Source: Streptomyces sp. CB01249
GTDB taxonomy: Bacteria > Actinomycetota > Actinomycetes > Streptomycetales > Streptomycetaceae
Assembly (NCBI RefSeq): GCF_001905735.1
Contig: NZ_LISW01000005.1
Span: 399,969 to 463,968, forward strand
DNA length: 64,000 nucleotides
Direction: 5' to 3'
Under the pieces are notes generated by a model. That model had not been told where the DNA came from, ran no database searches, and saw only the letters and a program-made list of their open reading frames with translations. Made by a program: the position numbers and the translations under genes. Shown here piece after piece: positions 40,611 through 49,112 of the stretch. Positions within the stretch are counted from its first letter, which is position 1. Each line of letters begins with the position of its first letter.

Positions 40611-40627
40611 AACTAGCAGCGTTAGTT
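40611..40627. promoter_or_regulatory. Regulon palindrome site C (AACTAGCAGCGTTAGTT)
   Basis: The 17-bp palindrome between the MFS gene and gcdH has the same half-sites as sites A and B. The stop codon of the MFS gene lies inside it. It is a probable operator for gcdH, recognised in trans by the TetR at 3125. Confidence 0.72.
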
Positions 40628-42346
40628 ACGGTGCCTTGCCGACGTTACGACCCGGTGTGCGGGACGTCCAGAGTGTCCGGGGCCCGCACCGCCCGGCCGG
40701 CGCCGCCCGGGCACCCGGGGCGGCGCGTCGAGCCGGTCCGCGGCCTCGCTCGGCGGCGCGTCGCCGAGCCGCTCCACCGGCTCCCGGGGCTCGCAGAGCT
40801 TCGGGGCGCACTCCATCACCCGGGGCAGCCGCAGCGCGGCCAGCGCCCCGAGGAGCAGGAGCCCCGCGCTGACCAGCAGCGTCACATGCAGCCCGTCGAT
40901 GAAGGCGTCCCGGGCCGTGGCGCGCAGGACGGCGCCCAGCGGCCCGCCCAGCGCCGCGGCCTCCTGGTACGCCTCGCCGAGCGAGTGCCCGGCCCCGGCG
41001 GCCGCGGAGGCGGGGACGCCGTCGGCGCGCAGCCCCGCGAGGCCGGGCGTATAGGCGGCGTTCATCACGCTGCCGAGGAGCGCTATCCCCATCCCGGCGC
41101 CCAGCTGGTAGGAGGTCTCCCCGATCGCGGCCGCCCCGCCCGCCCGGTCGGCGGGGGCCTCGCTGAGCATCGACTCGTACGCGCCGAACAGCGTGGACTG
41201 GAGGCCGAAGCCGAGGGCCACGAAGGCGACGGCCAGCAGGACGGGCCGGTCGTCGCGGCCCATCACGGTCAGGGTCAGCACCGAGGCGGCCGTCAGGACG
41301 AAGCCCCAGCCGACCATCCGGCGCGGCCCGAACCGGCGCAGCGTGTGGGAGCCGGTGGCGCCCGCGGCCATCGCGGCGAAGGTGAGCGGCAGCAGCCGGA
41401 GGCCGGTCTCCAGGGGGCTGAGGCCCAGGACGAGCTGGAGGTACTGGACGGCGACGAGCTCCAGGCCGACCAGGGCGAGCATGGCCAGGACGATGCAGCC
41501 GACGGCGGTCGAGAAGGCGGGCCGGGTGAACATGCCGATGTCGATCAGCGGGTGGGTGCGCCGTTTCTGGCGGCGCACGAAGGCGGCGAGCAGGGCGGCC
41601 CCGAGCAGCAGCGGCACCAGGGTCGCGAGGTCGGCCAAGCCCTCGCCGGTGCCGGCCCGCTTCACTCCGAGGACCACGCCGAGCACCCCGGCGGCGGCCA
41701 TCAGCGCGCCGAGCACGTCCCAGGGTCCGTCGTCGTTGCCCCGGGACTCGGGGAGCAGCAGCCGGCCGACCGGGAGGATCAGGGCCATCAGCGGGATGTT
41801 GATCAGGAAGACCGAGCCCCACCAGTAGTGCTCGACCAGGAAGCCGCCGATGACCGGCCCGGTGGCGGCGCCGACGGCGGCCACGGCGGACCAGACGCCG
41901 ATCGCCACGGCCCGTTCGCGCCGGTCGGGGAAGACCTGGCGCAGGATCGAGAGGGTGGCGGGCATGATCATCGCCCCGCCGACGCCGAGCAGCGCCCGCG
42001 CCGCGATGAGCACGCCCGCGCTGTCGGCCAGCGCGGCGACGGCCGAGGCGACGCCGAAGAGGGCGTAACCGAGCAGCAGGACGCGGCGGCGGCCGACCCG
42101 GTCGCCGAGGGTGCCGAAGAGGATCAGCAGCGAGGCGCAGACGAGCGGGTAGGCGTCCACGATCCACAGCAGACCGGCGGCGCTGGGCCGCAGGTCCTCG
42201 GTGACGGCGGGGACGGCCACGTGCAGCACGGTCGCGTCGAGCGCGACGAGCAGCAGGCTGAGGCAGAGGACGACCAGGACGACCCAGCGGTTGGCACCGT
42301 CGGCGGCTGCGCGCAGGCGGATTCGGGCGTTGGGCGTCCCGGTCAT
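40622..42346 (-). CDS. MFS exporter, DHA2 (14-helix) family
   Basis: A 574-residue multidrug-type major facilitator. Helix 1 is WVVLVVLCLSLLLVALDATV with the DHA2 motif D1 (LDATVLHVAVP). Motif A is GTLGDRVGRRRVLLLG, and motif C is GATGPVIGGFLVEHYWW. The remaining helices continue to about residue 510, giving fourteen. The hydrophilic C-terminal 65 residues are Pro/Arg-rich (APPRVPGRRRPGGAGPGHSG). It exports drugs or metabolites using the proton gradient. GGGAGG lies 8 nt before the ATG. The region upstream has a 14-bp palindrome that could bind a regulator, but no regulator gene is adjacent. Confidence 0.9.
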   Translation of the reverse strand: MTGTPNARIRLRAAADGANRWVVLVVLCLSLLLVALDATVLHVAVPAVTEDLRPSAAGLLWIVDAYPLVCASLLILFGTLGDRVGRRRVLLLGYALFGVASAVAALADSAGVLIAARALLGVGGAMIMPATLSILRQVFPDRRERAVAIGVWSAVAAVGAATGPVIGGFLVEHYWWGSVFLINIPLMALILPVGRLLLPESRGNDDGPWDVLGALMAAAGVLGVVLGVKRAGTGEGLADLATLVPLLLGAALLAAFVRRQKRRTHPLIDIGMFTRPAFSTAVGCIVLAMLALVGLELVAVQYLQLVLGLSPLETGLRLLPLTFAAMAAGATGSHTLRRFGPRRMVGWGFVLTAASVLTLTVMGRDDRPVLLAVAFVALGFGLQSTLFGAYESMLSEAPADRAGGAAAIGETSYQLGAGMGIALLGSVMNAAYTPGLAGLRADGVPASAAAGAGHSLGEAYQEAAALGGPLGAVLRATARDAFIDGLHVTLLVSAGLLLLGALAALRLPRVMECAPKLCEPREPVERLGDAPPSEAADRLDAPPRVPGRRRPGGAGPGHSGRPAHRVVTSARHRN

Positions 42347-42812
42347 GCATCTACCTCCCAGATGGTTCCCTCGCTCTCGGCGGGCCCACGGGACGCGATG
42401 TCCGGGCCCGGCGTCGACGGGCGAGTGATCCGTCAGCGTACGCGAGTTCGGCCGGGCCACACGTGGTCCATCTCATACCGCCCGACCCGGTGGAGTGTGG
42501 CGTACGCCACTGCGCGGGCCGCCCGGCGGGGGCCGTAGACCCCCCGCCCGAAGCCGTACGGTAACCGGACTGACACCCTCCGTTCCGTTCCGCCGCACCG
42601 TGGATAAACACACTTCGGGATCCCCGGAATTCTTCGCAGGCGTCAGCGGATTACTTGTCGAACAGGAATCGCATAACAGGCCGAAAAGAATAGGGGAGTT
42701 ATTCAGACTCCCTGGAAAAACCCGGCGGCTGAGACATACTCCACATCACATCGTCATCACAAAGCGCCCGGATCGACAGGCGCGCCCACTCACTCGCTGT
42801 AACGTCGATTGG
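42347..42812. promoter_or_regulatory. Divergent promoter region of the MFS exporter and PAP2 gene
   Basis: A 466-bp gene-free stretch. It holds the 14-bp perfect palindrome GTGGCGTACGCCAC at 42499-42512. From about 42600 the sequence becomes noticeably AT-richer before the PAP2 start, fitting promoters. I see no ORF with coding bias and no RNA gene. Confidence 0.5.
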
Positions 42813-43838
42813 GTGCGTACCGACTTCTTCGCCCGGCTGGACCGGGAGCCGGAACCGCCGAAGATAGAGACACCGCGGATGAGCCGTCACCGCATCGCTC
42901 TCTTCGGCGGGACGTTGGCGTTCTATCTGGCCATCGTCGTTGCCGTGCTCATGTCGTCCTGGCTGGTGGCTCTGGACTGGAAGGTCATGCTCTTCCGGCC
43001 CTACCAGCAGTGGCCCGAAATCCACGCCGCCCTCGACTACTACGTGGTCCTCGGTCAGCGCGGGCCCACCGCGGTCATGGTCGCCTGCTGGCTCGGCTGG
43101 CGCTCCTGGCGGCAGCACACCCTGCGTCCGCTGCTGACGCTCGGCGCCTCGCTGCTGCTGCTCAACCTGACGGTGGGCGCGGTCAAGATCGGCCTCGGCC
43201 GGCTCGGCCCGCACTACGCGACCAGGATCGGATCGGCCGAGCTCTTCGCCGGCGGCGATATATTTCCCTCCGGCCACACCGCCAACGCCGTCGTGACCTG
43301 GGGAATCCTCGCCTACCTGGCCGCCACCCCGCGGGCCAGGCGCTATCTGTCGGCCATGTCCGCGATCGTCTCGCTCGGCGTCGGACTGACGACGGTCTAC
43401 CTCGGTACGCACTGGCTGAGCGACGTGCTCCTCGGCTGGGCGGCGGGCCTGCTGATCCTGCTCGGCCTGCCCTGGGTGGAGCCGCTGATCACCCGCGCCG
43501 AGGACTGGATCTTCGCCGCCCGTGCCCGGCTGGGCGCCCCCGGCAGCCGTCCCGCGGCCCCGGTGCCCGCCGCCGACGCCCCGGCGCCCGTACCGGCCGC
43601 ACAGCCGCCCGTACAGCCGCCCGCGGAGGAGCCGGCGGCACAGAGTCCGGCGCGCGGCCAGGCGGGCCGTCCGCCCGCCGTCAACGGCCGTCCGCGCCCC
43701 CATCCCGCGCCGGCCACGGCCCACGCGGTGCGCTCGGAGCGGTCCCCGGTGACGCCGGCCGGCAGCCGGCGCCCGCCGCACGCCGACCGCGCGCCGCGCG
43801 GGGGCACGGCTCCGGCCCGGCCGGTCGCCGGCGGCTGA
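42813..43838 (+). CDS. PAP2-family membrane phosphatase with altered catalytic motifs
   Basis: A 341-residue protein with six transmembrane helices (residues ~25-235) in the PAP2 arrangement and a Pro/Ala-rich tail of about 100 residues (PAAPVPAADAPAPVPAAQPP). The central PSGH motif is intact (DIFPSGHTANAVVTWG), as are the His and Asp of YLGTHWLSDVLLG. The flanking arginines differ from the consensus: motif 1 reads KIGLGRLGP rather than ending RP, and motif 3 lacks the usual SR before the His. It may act on lipid phosphates or may have lost activity. The GTG start (VRTDFFARLD) has no ribosome site, so the mRNA may be leaderless; ATG 42879 is the alternative. Confidence 0.8.
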   Translation: MRTDFFARLDREPEPPKIETPRMSRHRIALFGGTLAFYLAIVVAVLMSSWLVALDWKVMLFRPYQQWPEIHAALDYYVVLGQRGPTAVMVACWLGWRSWRQHTLRPLLTLGASLLLLNLTVGAVKIGLGRLGPHYATRIGSAELFAGGDIFPSGHTANAVVTWGILAYLAATPRARRYLSAMSAIVSLGVGLTTVYLGTHWLSDVLLGWAAGLLILLGLPWVEPLITRAEDWIFAARARLGAPGSRPAAPVPAADAPAPVPAAQPPVQPPAEEPAAQSPARGQAGRPPAVNGRPRPHPAPATAHAVRSERSPVTPAGSRRPPHADRAPRGGTAPARPVAGG

Positions 43839-43902
43839 TCCCGGCATACGCGTGAGGGGCCCCGACCGGACATGGTCGGGGCCCCTCACGCGTATGCCGG
43901 GA
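43839..43902. terminator. Very long bidirectional hairpin terminator
   Basis: A perfect 29-bp stem with a 6-nt loop begins directly after the PAP2 stop codon and ends 11 bp before the stop of the convergent I78 gene. It is the longest uninterrupted short-loop hairpin I found in the window. Confidence 0.9.
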
Positions 43903-43913
43903 GTCCGGGCGGC

Positions 43914-44129
43914 TCAGCCGGTCCAGCAGCGCCTGACGACGCCGCCGTCGACCTCGAAGTTGATCCGGCCCACCTGGAACTCCATGGTGATGACCGTGCC
44001 CGGCGGCAGGGCCCGTACGGTGGACCAGCCGTGCTCCCGGGCCCGCTGCTCGGCGGTCTCTGCGGAGAGCCCCACATACGCGCCGGTGGCGTCGTCGGGC
44101 TGGGCGGGAGGAGTCGGTATGGGTGCCAT
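43914..44129 (-). CDS. I78-family peptidase inhibitor
   Basis: A 71-residue protein with the proteinase inhibitor I78 pattern: AREHGWSTVRALPPGTVITM, then EFQVGRINFEVDGGVVRRCW. Members are small inhibitors of serine proteases. No signal peptide is visible at the ATG giving MAPIPTPPAQPDDATG, so it may act inside the cell, or a longer N-terminus may exist; upstream codons do not look like a signal sequence. It converges on the PAP2 gene across the long hairpin. Its target protease is unknown; a secreted SprB-like protease lies 12 kb away but there is no evidence for a link. Confidence 0.82.
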   Translation of the reverse strand: MAPIPTPPAQPDDATGAYVGLSAETAEQRAREHGWSTVRALPPGTVITMEFQVGRINFEVDGGVVRRCWTG

Positions 44130-44751
44130 GCCACCCACCGTAGGCGCCCGGGTGCGGGGGCGGTAGCGGGGGCCGCGCGCGGGCACACGGCATCCTCACG
44201 TCGCTCACCGGTCACACTTGTGTCACAGGATCCCGACACGTGTTCGCCACGACCCCCTTCACCCGAACGTGCGATTCACAACCGGACGCACAGTAATCGC
44301 ACAGGCCGGTGGACGATCATCGGAAGGGCGGGAAAACGACGAGGATTTCCACCCGGGGGCGAGGCCGAATTCCCCGAGGGAAAACGTTCCGCAAGGACGG
44401 GCTTCGCCGGTAATTCACCCTCCCTTATCGCACCCTTATCTCCGGGACCGACAGGCATACCATCGGACGGGCCCGCCCGGGGCCGCGGGACCGTATAGCG
44501 GACAACCCGGTTCCGCGCATTCCGGCACGCGGCGGGGGTACCGCCCGCTTCGCTCGTCTACCCCGCGCCCGCCCCTCCACACCCGTCCGCGCGGGCGGTT
44601 TTCTCCTCCTTTGTCGGTTGATCCCCCACCCTCCCGGCGCGCCCGGGCCCGATTCCGTACGGCTTCCCGCGTGACCCCGGCAGCGGCTCGCCCGTTGTCA
44701 TCTCTGAGCCGGGAACCCCCCGGCGCACGTACCGAGTTCGAGGAGCCACCC
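44130..44751. other. Gene-free region of about 620 bp
   Basis: The stretch is less GC-rich than the genes around it between about 44200 and 44450, which fits promoters for the I78 gene (minus) and the gene at 44752 (plus). No ORF with Streptomyces codon bias, tRNA, strong hairpin or clear repeat is seen. The nature of most of this region is unexplained. Confidence 0.5.
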
Positions 44752-45531
44752 GTGCCGCGCATGCTCGACGTCAGCGAGGACGTACGCGCCGAGATCGGCG
44801 ACGCCGAAGCCGACCGGCTGCTCGTCGGCGACAACGCCCCGGGCAGTTACGACTGCACCTCCTGCCGCACCCCCGGCGACTCCGAGCAGGAGCGCACCAG
44901 CACGGTGCTGTTCGTCGGCGACGAGACCGCCGTGCTCGCCTTCGCGCACGCCAGCTGCATCCCCTCGCAGGTCGTCCAGGTCGCCGAGGAGCAGCTTCAG
45001 GGCGCCGTCCGCAGCATCACCGGCGACCAGGGGGAGCCGGAGCGGGTCGTCCCCGAGCAGGCCGTCCTCGGCATCACCAGCGGCCTCGTCCTGATCGACG
45101 ACGAGCTGCACCCGGCCCTGGTGGTCGAGCCGACCGGCGCGATCGCCCGCCCCGGGACGGACGGCCGGGACGGCGACCAGTTCCTCCAGCTCCTCCTGGA
45201 ACAGGGCTTCCAGCCGGTCCACCGCATGGAGCAGGTGCCGGAGGTGCTGCACGGCTGGTCGATCCTGCTCGCCATGGGCCAGCTGCACGCCGTGCTCCAG
45301 CCGGGTACGGGGGGCGGCACCCCGGTCGCCTGGTGGCAGGCGCACGCGCCGCTCCAGGTCACCGAGGGCTGGCGGACCGCCGCCAACAAGTCGCAGACCG
45401 TGCTGGTCTACGCCGCCCCGGCGGGCTCCATCGGCCAGCAGCCCCGCGAGGACCTGCTGCGCGACGCGCTGGAGAAGGCCTCGGCCGCCGGGCTGCTGGT
45501 CGCCGCCGCGATGCCGCTGGCCGGGACCTGA
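44752..45531 (+). CDS. Conserved hypothetical protein (259 aa)
   Basis: A 259-residue soluble protein. The N-terminus (RMLDVSEDVRAEIGDAEADR) leads to a CTSCRTPGDSEQERTSTVLF segment with a Cys-x-x-Cys pair that could bind zinc. Two alpha/beta stretches follow (AVLAFAHASCIPSQVVQVAE; LVLIDDELHPALVVEPTGAI) and an ALEKASAAGLLVAAAMPLAG end. I recognise no named domain. The GTG start is chosen because GAGGAG lies 8-12 nt before it. It precedes a small hypothetical gene by 104 bp. Its function is unknown. Confidence 0.75.
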   Translation: MPRMLDVSEDVRAEIGDAEADRLLVGDNAPGSYDCTSCRTPGDSEQERTSTVLFVGDETAVLAFAHASCIPSQVVQVAEEQLQGAVRSITGDQGEPERVVPEQAVLGITSGLVLIDDELHPALVVEPTGAIARPGTDGRDGDQFLQLLLEQGFQPVHRMEQVPEVLHGWSILLAMGQLHAVLQPGTGGGTPVAWWQAHAPLQVTEGWRTAANKSQTVLVYAAPAGSIGQQPREDLLRDALEKASAAGLLVAAAMPLAGT

Positions 45532-45635
45532 CCGTGACCGCGCGTCCGGAGCCCCGGCGGCGAACAGTTGTCTGCCCGACGGGTGTTTCCCCGGCGGGCC
45601 CGCATCCGACGGCCCACGCGGTCGTTGGCACCTAC

Positions 45636-46007
45636 GTGCACTCATACGACCCCTCCCACCAGCGTCCGAGCCCGATCCCTGCGATGCGTCCCGCGCAGGA
45701 CCCCTCGGGCGGCCCGTCCCACACCCCGATCTACGACGCGCTGTACTCCGAGTACCGCCGCTCGTTCCGGGCGTTGCCGGGTGACCGGACCGGCGAGGAG
45801 AGTCTGGGCCTCCAGGCCCTCGGCCTCTTCGGCTCGCGCGCCCCGCTGCGCGGCCACTCGGGCCACTCCTCCCCCGGCGGTACGGCGACGGGCGACCGCT
45901 CCGGCACGGGCGCCCGCTCCGGGAGCCTCGGCGGCTGGCAGCGGGTGGGCCGCCACGCGGGGCGCACCCGGCCCGCGGCGCTGCCGCCCGGCTCACGGGA
46001 CGCCTGA
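45636..46007 (+). CDS. Small conserved Streptomyces hypothetical protein
   Basis: A 123-residue protein starting at GTG (VHSYDPSHQRPSPIPAMRPA). A short conserved block, SHTPIYDALYSEYRRSFRAL, is followed by a Gly/Ser-rich basic tail (SGTGARSGSLGGWQRVGRHA). I recall similar small proteins in other Streptomyces genomes without assigned function. It is probably disordered apart from the YSEYRR helix. It converges on der across a strong hairpin. Confidence 0.65.
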   Translation: MHSYDPSHQRPSPIPAMRPAQDPSGGPSHTPIYDALYSEYRRSFRALPGDRTGEESLGLQALGLFGSRAPLRGHSGHSSPGGTATGDRSGTGARSGSLGGWQRVGRHAGRTRPAALPPGSRDA

Positions 46008-46013
46008 CCTCCC

Positions 46014-46068
46014 GTACGCGACAGCCCCGGACCGCTCGGTGACCGAGCGCTCCGGGGCTGTCGCGTAC
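46014..46068. terminator. Bidirectional hairpin terminator
   Basis: An 18-bp perfect stem, one C-C mismatch, 7 further pairs and a 3-nt loop lie between the convergent gene ending at 46007 and der (stop at 46094). Confidence 0.88.
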
Positions 46069-46093
46069 CGCCTCGTGCGGTTGTGTACGGGGC

Positions 46094-47563
46094 TTACTTC
46101 TTGCGGCCGCGCTTCTCGCGGACCCGGACCGAGATGTGGATCGGGGTGCCCTCGAAGCCGAACTCCTCGCGCAGGCGGCGCTCCACGAAGCGCCGGTAGC
46201 CGTGCTCCAGGAAGCCGGAGGCGAAGAGGACGAAGCGCGGCGGCTTGGTGCCCGCCTGGGTGCCGAACAGGATGCGGGGCTGCTTGCCGCCCCGGACCGG
46301 GTGCGGGTGGGCGGCGACGATCTCGCCCAGGAAGGCATTGAGCCGGCCCGTCGGGACGCGGGTCTCCCAGCCGTCGAGCGCGGTCTCGATCGCCGGGACC
46401 AGCTTCTCCATGTGGCGGCCGGTGCGGGCCGAGACGTTGACCCGGGGGGCCCAGGCGACCTGCGCGAGCTCGGTCTCGATCTCGCGCTCCAGGTAGTAGC
46501 GGCGCTCCTCGTCCAGCGTGTCCCACTTGTTGAAGGCGAGCACGACGGCACGGCCCGCCTCCACGGCCATGGTCACGATGCGCTGGTCCTGGACGCTGAT
46601 CGACTCGCTGGAGTCGATCAGGATGACCGCGACCTCGGCCTTCTCCAGGGCGGCGGCGGTGCGCAGCGAGGCATAGTAGTCCGCGCCCTCCTGGAGGTGG
46701 ACGCGGCGGCGGATGCCGGCCGTGTCGATGAACTTCCAGGTGACGCCGCCCAGCTGGATGAGCTCGTCCACCGGGTCACGGGTGGTGCCCGCCAGCTCGT
46801 TGACGACGACGCGGTCCTCGTTGGCCACCTTGTTCAGCAGGGAGGACTTGCCGACGTTCGGGCGGCCGATGAGCGCGATGCGGCGGGGGCCGCCGACGGC
46901 CGTGCCGAAGGACTGCGGCGGGGCCTCGGGCAGGGCCTCCAGGACGGCGTCCAGCATGTCGCCGGTACCGCGGCCGTGCAGCGAGGAGACGGGGTGCGGT
47001 TCGCCGAGACCGAGCGACCACAGGGAGGTGGCGTCCGCCTCGCCGCTCTGCCCGTCGACCTTGTTGGCGCAGAGCACGACGGGCTTGCCGGCCCGGCGCA
47101 GCAGCTTGACGACGGCCTCGTCGGTGTCGGTGGCGCCGACGGTGGAGTCCACGACGAAGACGACCGCGTCGGCCGTCTCGATCGCGTACTCCGCCTGGGC
47201 GGCGACGGAGGCGTCCAGGCCGAGGACGTCCTGCTCCCAGCCGCCGGTGTCCACGACCTTGAAGCGGCGGCCCGCCCACTCGGCCTCGTAGGTGACGCGG
47301 TCGCGGGTGACGCCCGGCTTGTCCTGGACGACGGCCTCGCGGCGGCCGATGATCCGGTTCACCAGGGTCGACTTGCCGACGTTGGGCCGGCCGACGACGG
47401 CGAGGACGGGGAGCGGTCCGTGACCGGCCTCGTCCAGCGCGCCCTCGACCTCCTCGGGGTCGAACCCTTCCTGCGCGGCGAGCTCCATGAACTCCGCGTA
47501 CTCGGCATCGCCAAGCTCTCCGTGCTCGTGGTCCGAGCCGCCGGAGTGAATCTGGTCGTTCAT
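46094..47563 (-). CDS. der: Ribosome-assembly GTPase Der (EngA)
   Basis: A 489-residue GTPase with the two tandem G domains that define Der. The first P-loop is VVGRPNVGKSTLVNR near residue 55, with DTGGWEQ and NKVDG. The second is LIGRPNVGKSSLLNK near residue 230, with DTAGIRRR and FNKWD. A C-terminal KH-like domain follows (PRFVLFASGFLEHGYRRFVE) and a basic RVREKRGRKK end. It helps mature the 50S subunit. The ~50-residue acidic N-terminal extension (HEHGELGDAEYAEFMELAAQ) is common in actinobacteria. GAGGA precedes the chosen ATG. It ends the series aroH-tyrA-cmk-plsC-der. Confidence 0.97.
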   Translation of the reverse strand: MNDQIHSGGSDHEHGELGDAEYAEFMELAAQEGFDPEEVEGALDEAGHGPLPVLAVVGRPNVGKSTLVNRIIGRREAVVQDKPGVTRDRVTYEAEWAGRRFKVVDTGGWEQDVLGLDASVAAQAEYAIETADAVVFVVDSTVGATDTDEAVVKLLRRAGKPVVLCANKVDGQSGEADATSLWSLGLGEPHPVSSLHGRGTGDMLDAVLEALPEAPPQSFGTAVGGPRRIALIGRPNVGKSSLLNKVANEDRVVVNELAGTTRDPVDELIQLGGVTWKFIDTAGIRRRVHLQEGADYYASLRTAAALEKAEVAVILIDSSESISVQDQRIVTMAVEAGRAVVLAFNKWDTLDEERRYYLEREIETELAQVAWAPRVNVSARTGRHMEKLVPAIETALDGWETRVPTGRLNAFLGEIVAAHPHPVRGGKQPRILFGTQAGTKPPRFVLFASGFLEHGYRRFVERRLREEFGFEGTPIHISVRVREKRGRKK

Positions 47564-47627
47564 GAAGTCCGTTCCTCTTTGCATCATCATCGATGGACCA
47601 CGCAGCGCGCGGTCCACTACTCAAGTC

Positions 47628-48290
47628 TTACCCGGTGCGCCCGGTGAGGCGCCCGGCGTGCTCCAGGTGGCCGGTCAGCCGGGCCTGGATGCGCAGCGTG
47701 GCCTCGTCCAGCGCCTTACGCGTACGCCTGCCGCTGCCATCACCGGCTTCGAAGGGCTCTCCGAAGACGACGTCGACGCGGCTGCGCAGCGGCGGCAGTG
47801 CCGATATCAACCGTCCGCGGCGCTCGGTGCTTCCCAGGACGGCCACGGGGACGATCGGCGCCCCGCTGCGCACCGCGAAGTACGCGAGCCCGGCGCGCAG
47901 CGAGGCGAAGTCTCCTTCGCCCCGGGTGCCCTCGGGGAAGATCCCGAGCACCCCGCCGTCCTCCAGCACGCCGAGCGCGCGGGTGATGGCGGTGCGGTCG
48001 GCGGTCGTACGGTCCACCTCCAGCTGCCCGATTCCGCGCAGGAACGGGTCCAGGGGGCCGACGAACGCCTCTTTCTTGATCAGGAAGTGGACGGGCCTGG
48101 GCGCGGTGCCCATCAGCATCGGCCCGTCGATGTTGTGCGAGTGGTTCACCGCGAGTATGACGGGTCCGGCGGCCGGGACCCGCCAGGCACCGAGGACGCG
48201 GGGCCTGAAGAGCCCGTACATCAGCCCGATCCCGATGCCGCGCCCGACCGCCGCACCACGCGGCGAGGGCGCGCTCGTGGCGTCGGTCAC
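47628..48290 (-). CDS. 1-acyl-sn-glycerol-3-phosphate acyltransferase (PlsC family)
   Basis: A 220-residue acyltransferase with the HX4D motif in ILAVNHSHNIDGPMLMG and the phosphate-binding block IFPEGTRGEGDF, which together form the PlsC active site. It acylates lysophosphatidic acid or a related lipid at the inner membrane face. A hydrophobic segment lies near residues 15-45. The GTG start overlaps the stop of cmk as GTGA, so the two are translationally coupled. Coupling with cmk and der is widely conserved in actinobacteria. Whether it is the main PlsC of the cell cannot be told. Confidence 0.9.
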   Translation of the reverse strand: MTDATSAPSPRGAAVGRGIGIGLMYGLFRPRVLGAWRVPAAGPVILAVNHSHNIDGPMLMGTAPRPVHFLIKKEAFVGPLDPFLRGIGQLEVDRTTADRTAITRALGVLEDGGVLGIFPEGTRGEGDFASLRAGLAYFAVRSGAPIVPVAVLGSTERRGRLISALPPLRSRVDVVFGEPFEAGDGSGRRTRKALDEATLRIQARLTGHLEHAGRLTGRTG

Positions 48291-48991
48291 TTCGCGGCCC
48301 GCTTCTCCCCGACGAGGGTGACGACGCACTCGATGACCTGCTGGAGCGTCAGCTCGGTGGTGTCCACCTCGACCGCGTCGGCGGCCTTGGCGAGCGGGGA
48401 GGTCTTGCGGCCGGAGTCCGCGGCGTCCCGCTTGATCAGCGCTTCCTTGGTGGCGGCGAGATCGGCGCCCTTGACCTCGCCGCTGCGGCGGGCGGCACGG
48501 GCCTCCGGCGACGCGGTGAGGAAGATCTTGATGTCGGCGTCGGGCAGCACGGTGGTGCCGATGTCGCGGCCCTCGACCACGATGCCCTTCTCCGCCTCGG
48601 CGGCGATGGTGCGCTGGAGCTCGGTGATCAAAGTGCGCACCTCGGGGACGGCGCTGACGGCGCTGACCTTGGAGGTGACCTCCTGGGTGCGGATCGGGCC
48701 GGAGGCGTCCTCGCCGTCGACGGTGATCGTCGGGGCGGCGGGGTCGGTGCCGGAGACGATGACGGGCTTGGCGGCGGCGGTCGCGACCTGCGCGGCGTCG
48801 TGCACGTCGATGCCGTTGTTCAGCATCCACCAGGTGATGGCGCGGTACTGGGCCCCGGTGTCCAGGTAGCTGAGGCCGAGCTGGGCGGCGACGGCCTTGG
48901 AGGTGCTGGACTTGCCGGTGCCGGAGGGGCCGTCGATGGCGACGATCACTGCGGCCGGGGCGGTCCGGACGGCGGCGCTTACGGTTTCCAC
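48287..48991 (-). CDS. cmk: Cytidylate kinase
   Basis: A 234-residue (d)CMP kinase. The P-loop is AIDGPSGTGKSSTSKAVA, followed by GLSYLDTGAQYRAITWWML. The NMP-binding and Arg-rich regions include VVEGRDIGTTVLPDAD and ARAARRSGEVKGAD. It makes CDP for RNA, DNA and phospholipid synthesis. The GTG giving VETVSAAVR has AGGAAGG about 11 nt upstream; a GTG four codons earlier abuts that site and is less likely. A 162-bp inverted-repeat element separates it from tyrA upstream. Confidence 0.95.
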   Translation of the reverse strand: METVSAAVRTAPAAVIVAIDGPSGTGKSSTSKAVAAQLGLSYLDTGAQYRAITWWMLNNGIDVHDAAQVATAAAKPVIVSGTDPAAPTITVDGEDASGPIRTQEVTSKVSAVSAVPEVRTLITELQRTIAAEAEKGIVVEGRDIGTTVLPDADIKIFLTASPEARAARRSGEVKGADLAATKEALIKRDAADSGRKTSPLAKAADAVEVDTTELTLQQVIECVVTLVGEKRAAK

Positions 48992-49112
48992 GGTGGTGGA
49001 CACCTTCCTGGTGCTCGGGGCGGGCTGGGCGGGACGCGTGAACCCGCCCCGCACAAGGTTACCGAGTGCGGGGAGGGGTCCGGTCCCCCCTGTGGACAAG
49101 CGTGCGACCGGC

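Noticed and set aside
31556..44129. Protease/inhibitor pair formed by the SprB-like protease and the I78 inhibitor
   Set aside because: They lie over 12 kb apart, the inhibitor has no visible signal peptide, and I78 proteins are widespread without linkage to streptogrisins. There is no evidence for the pairing.
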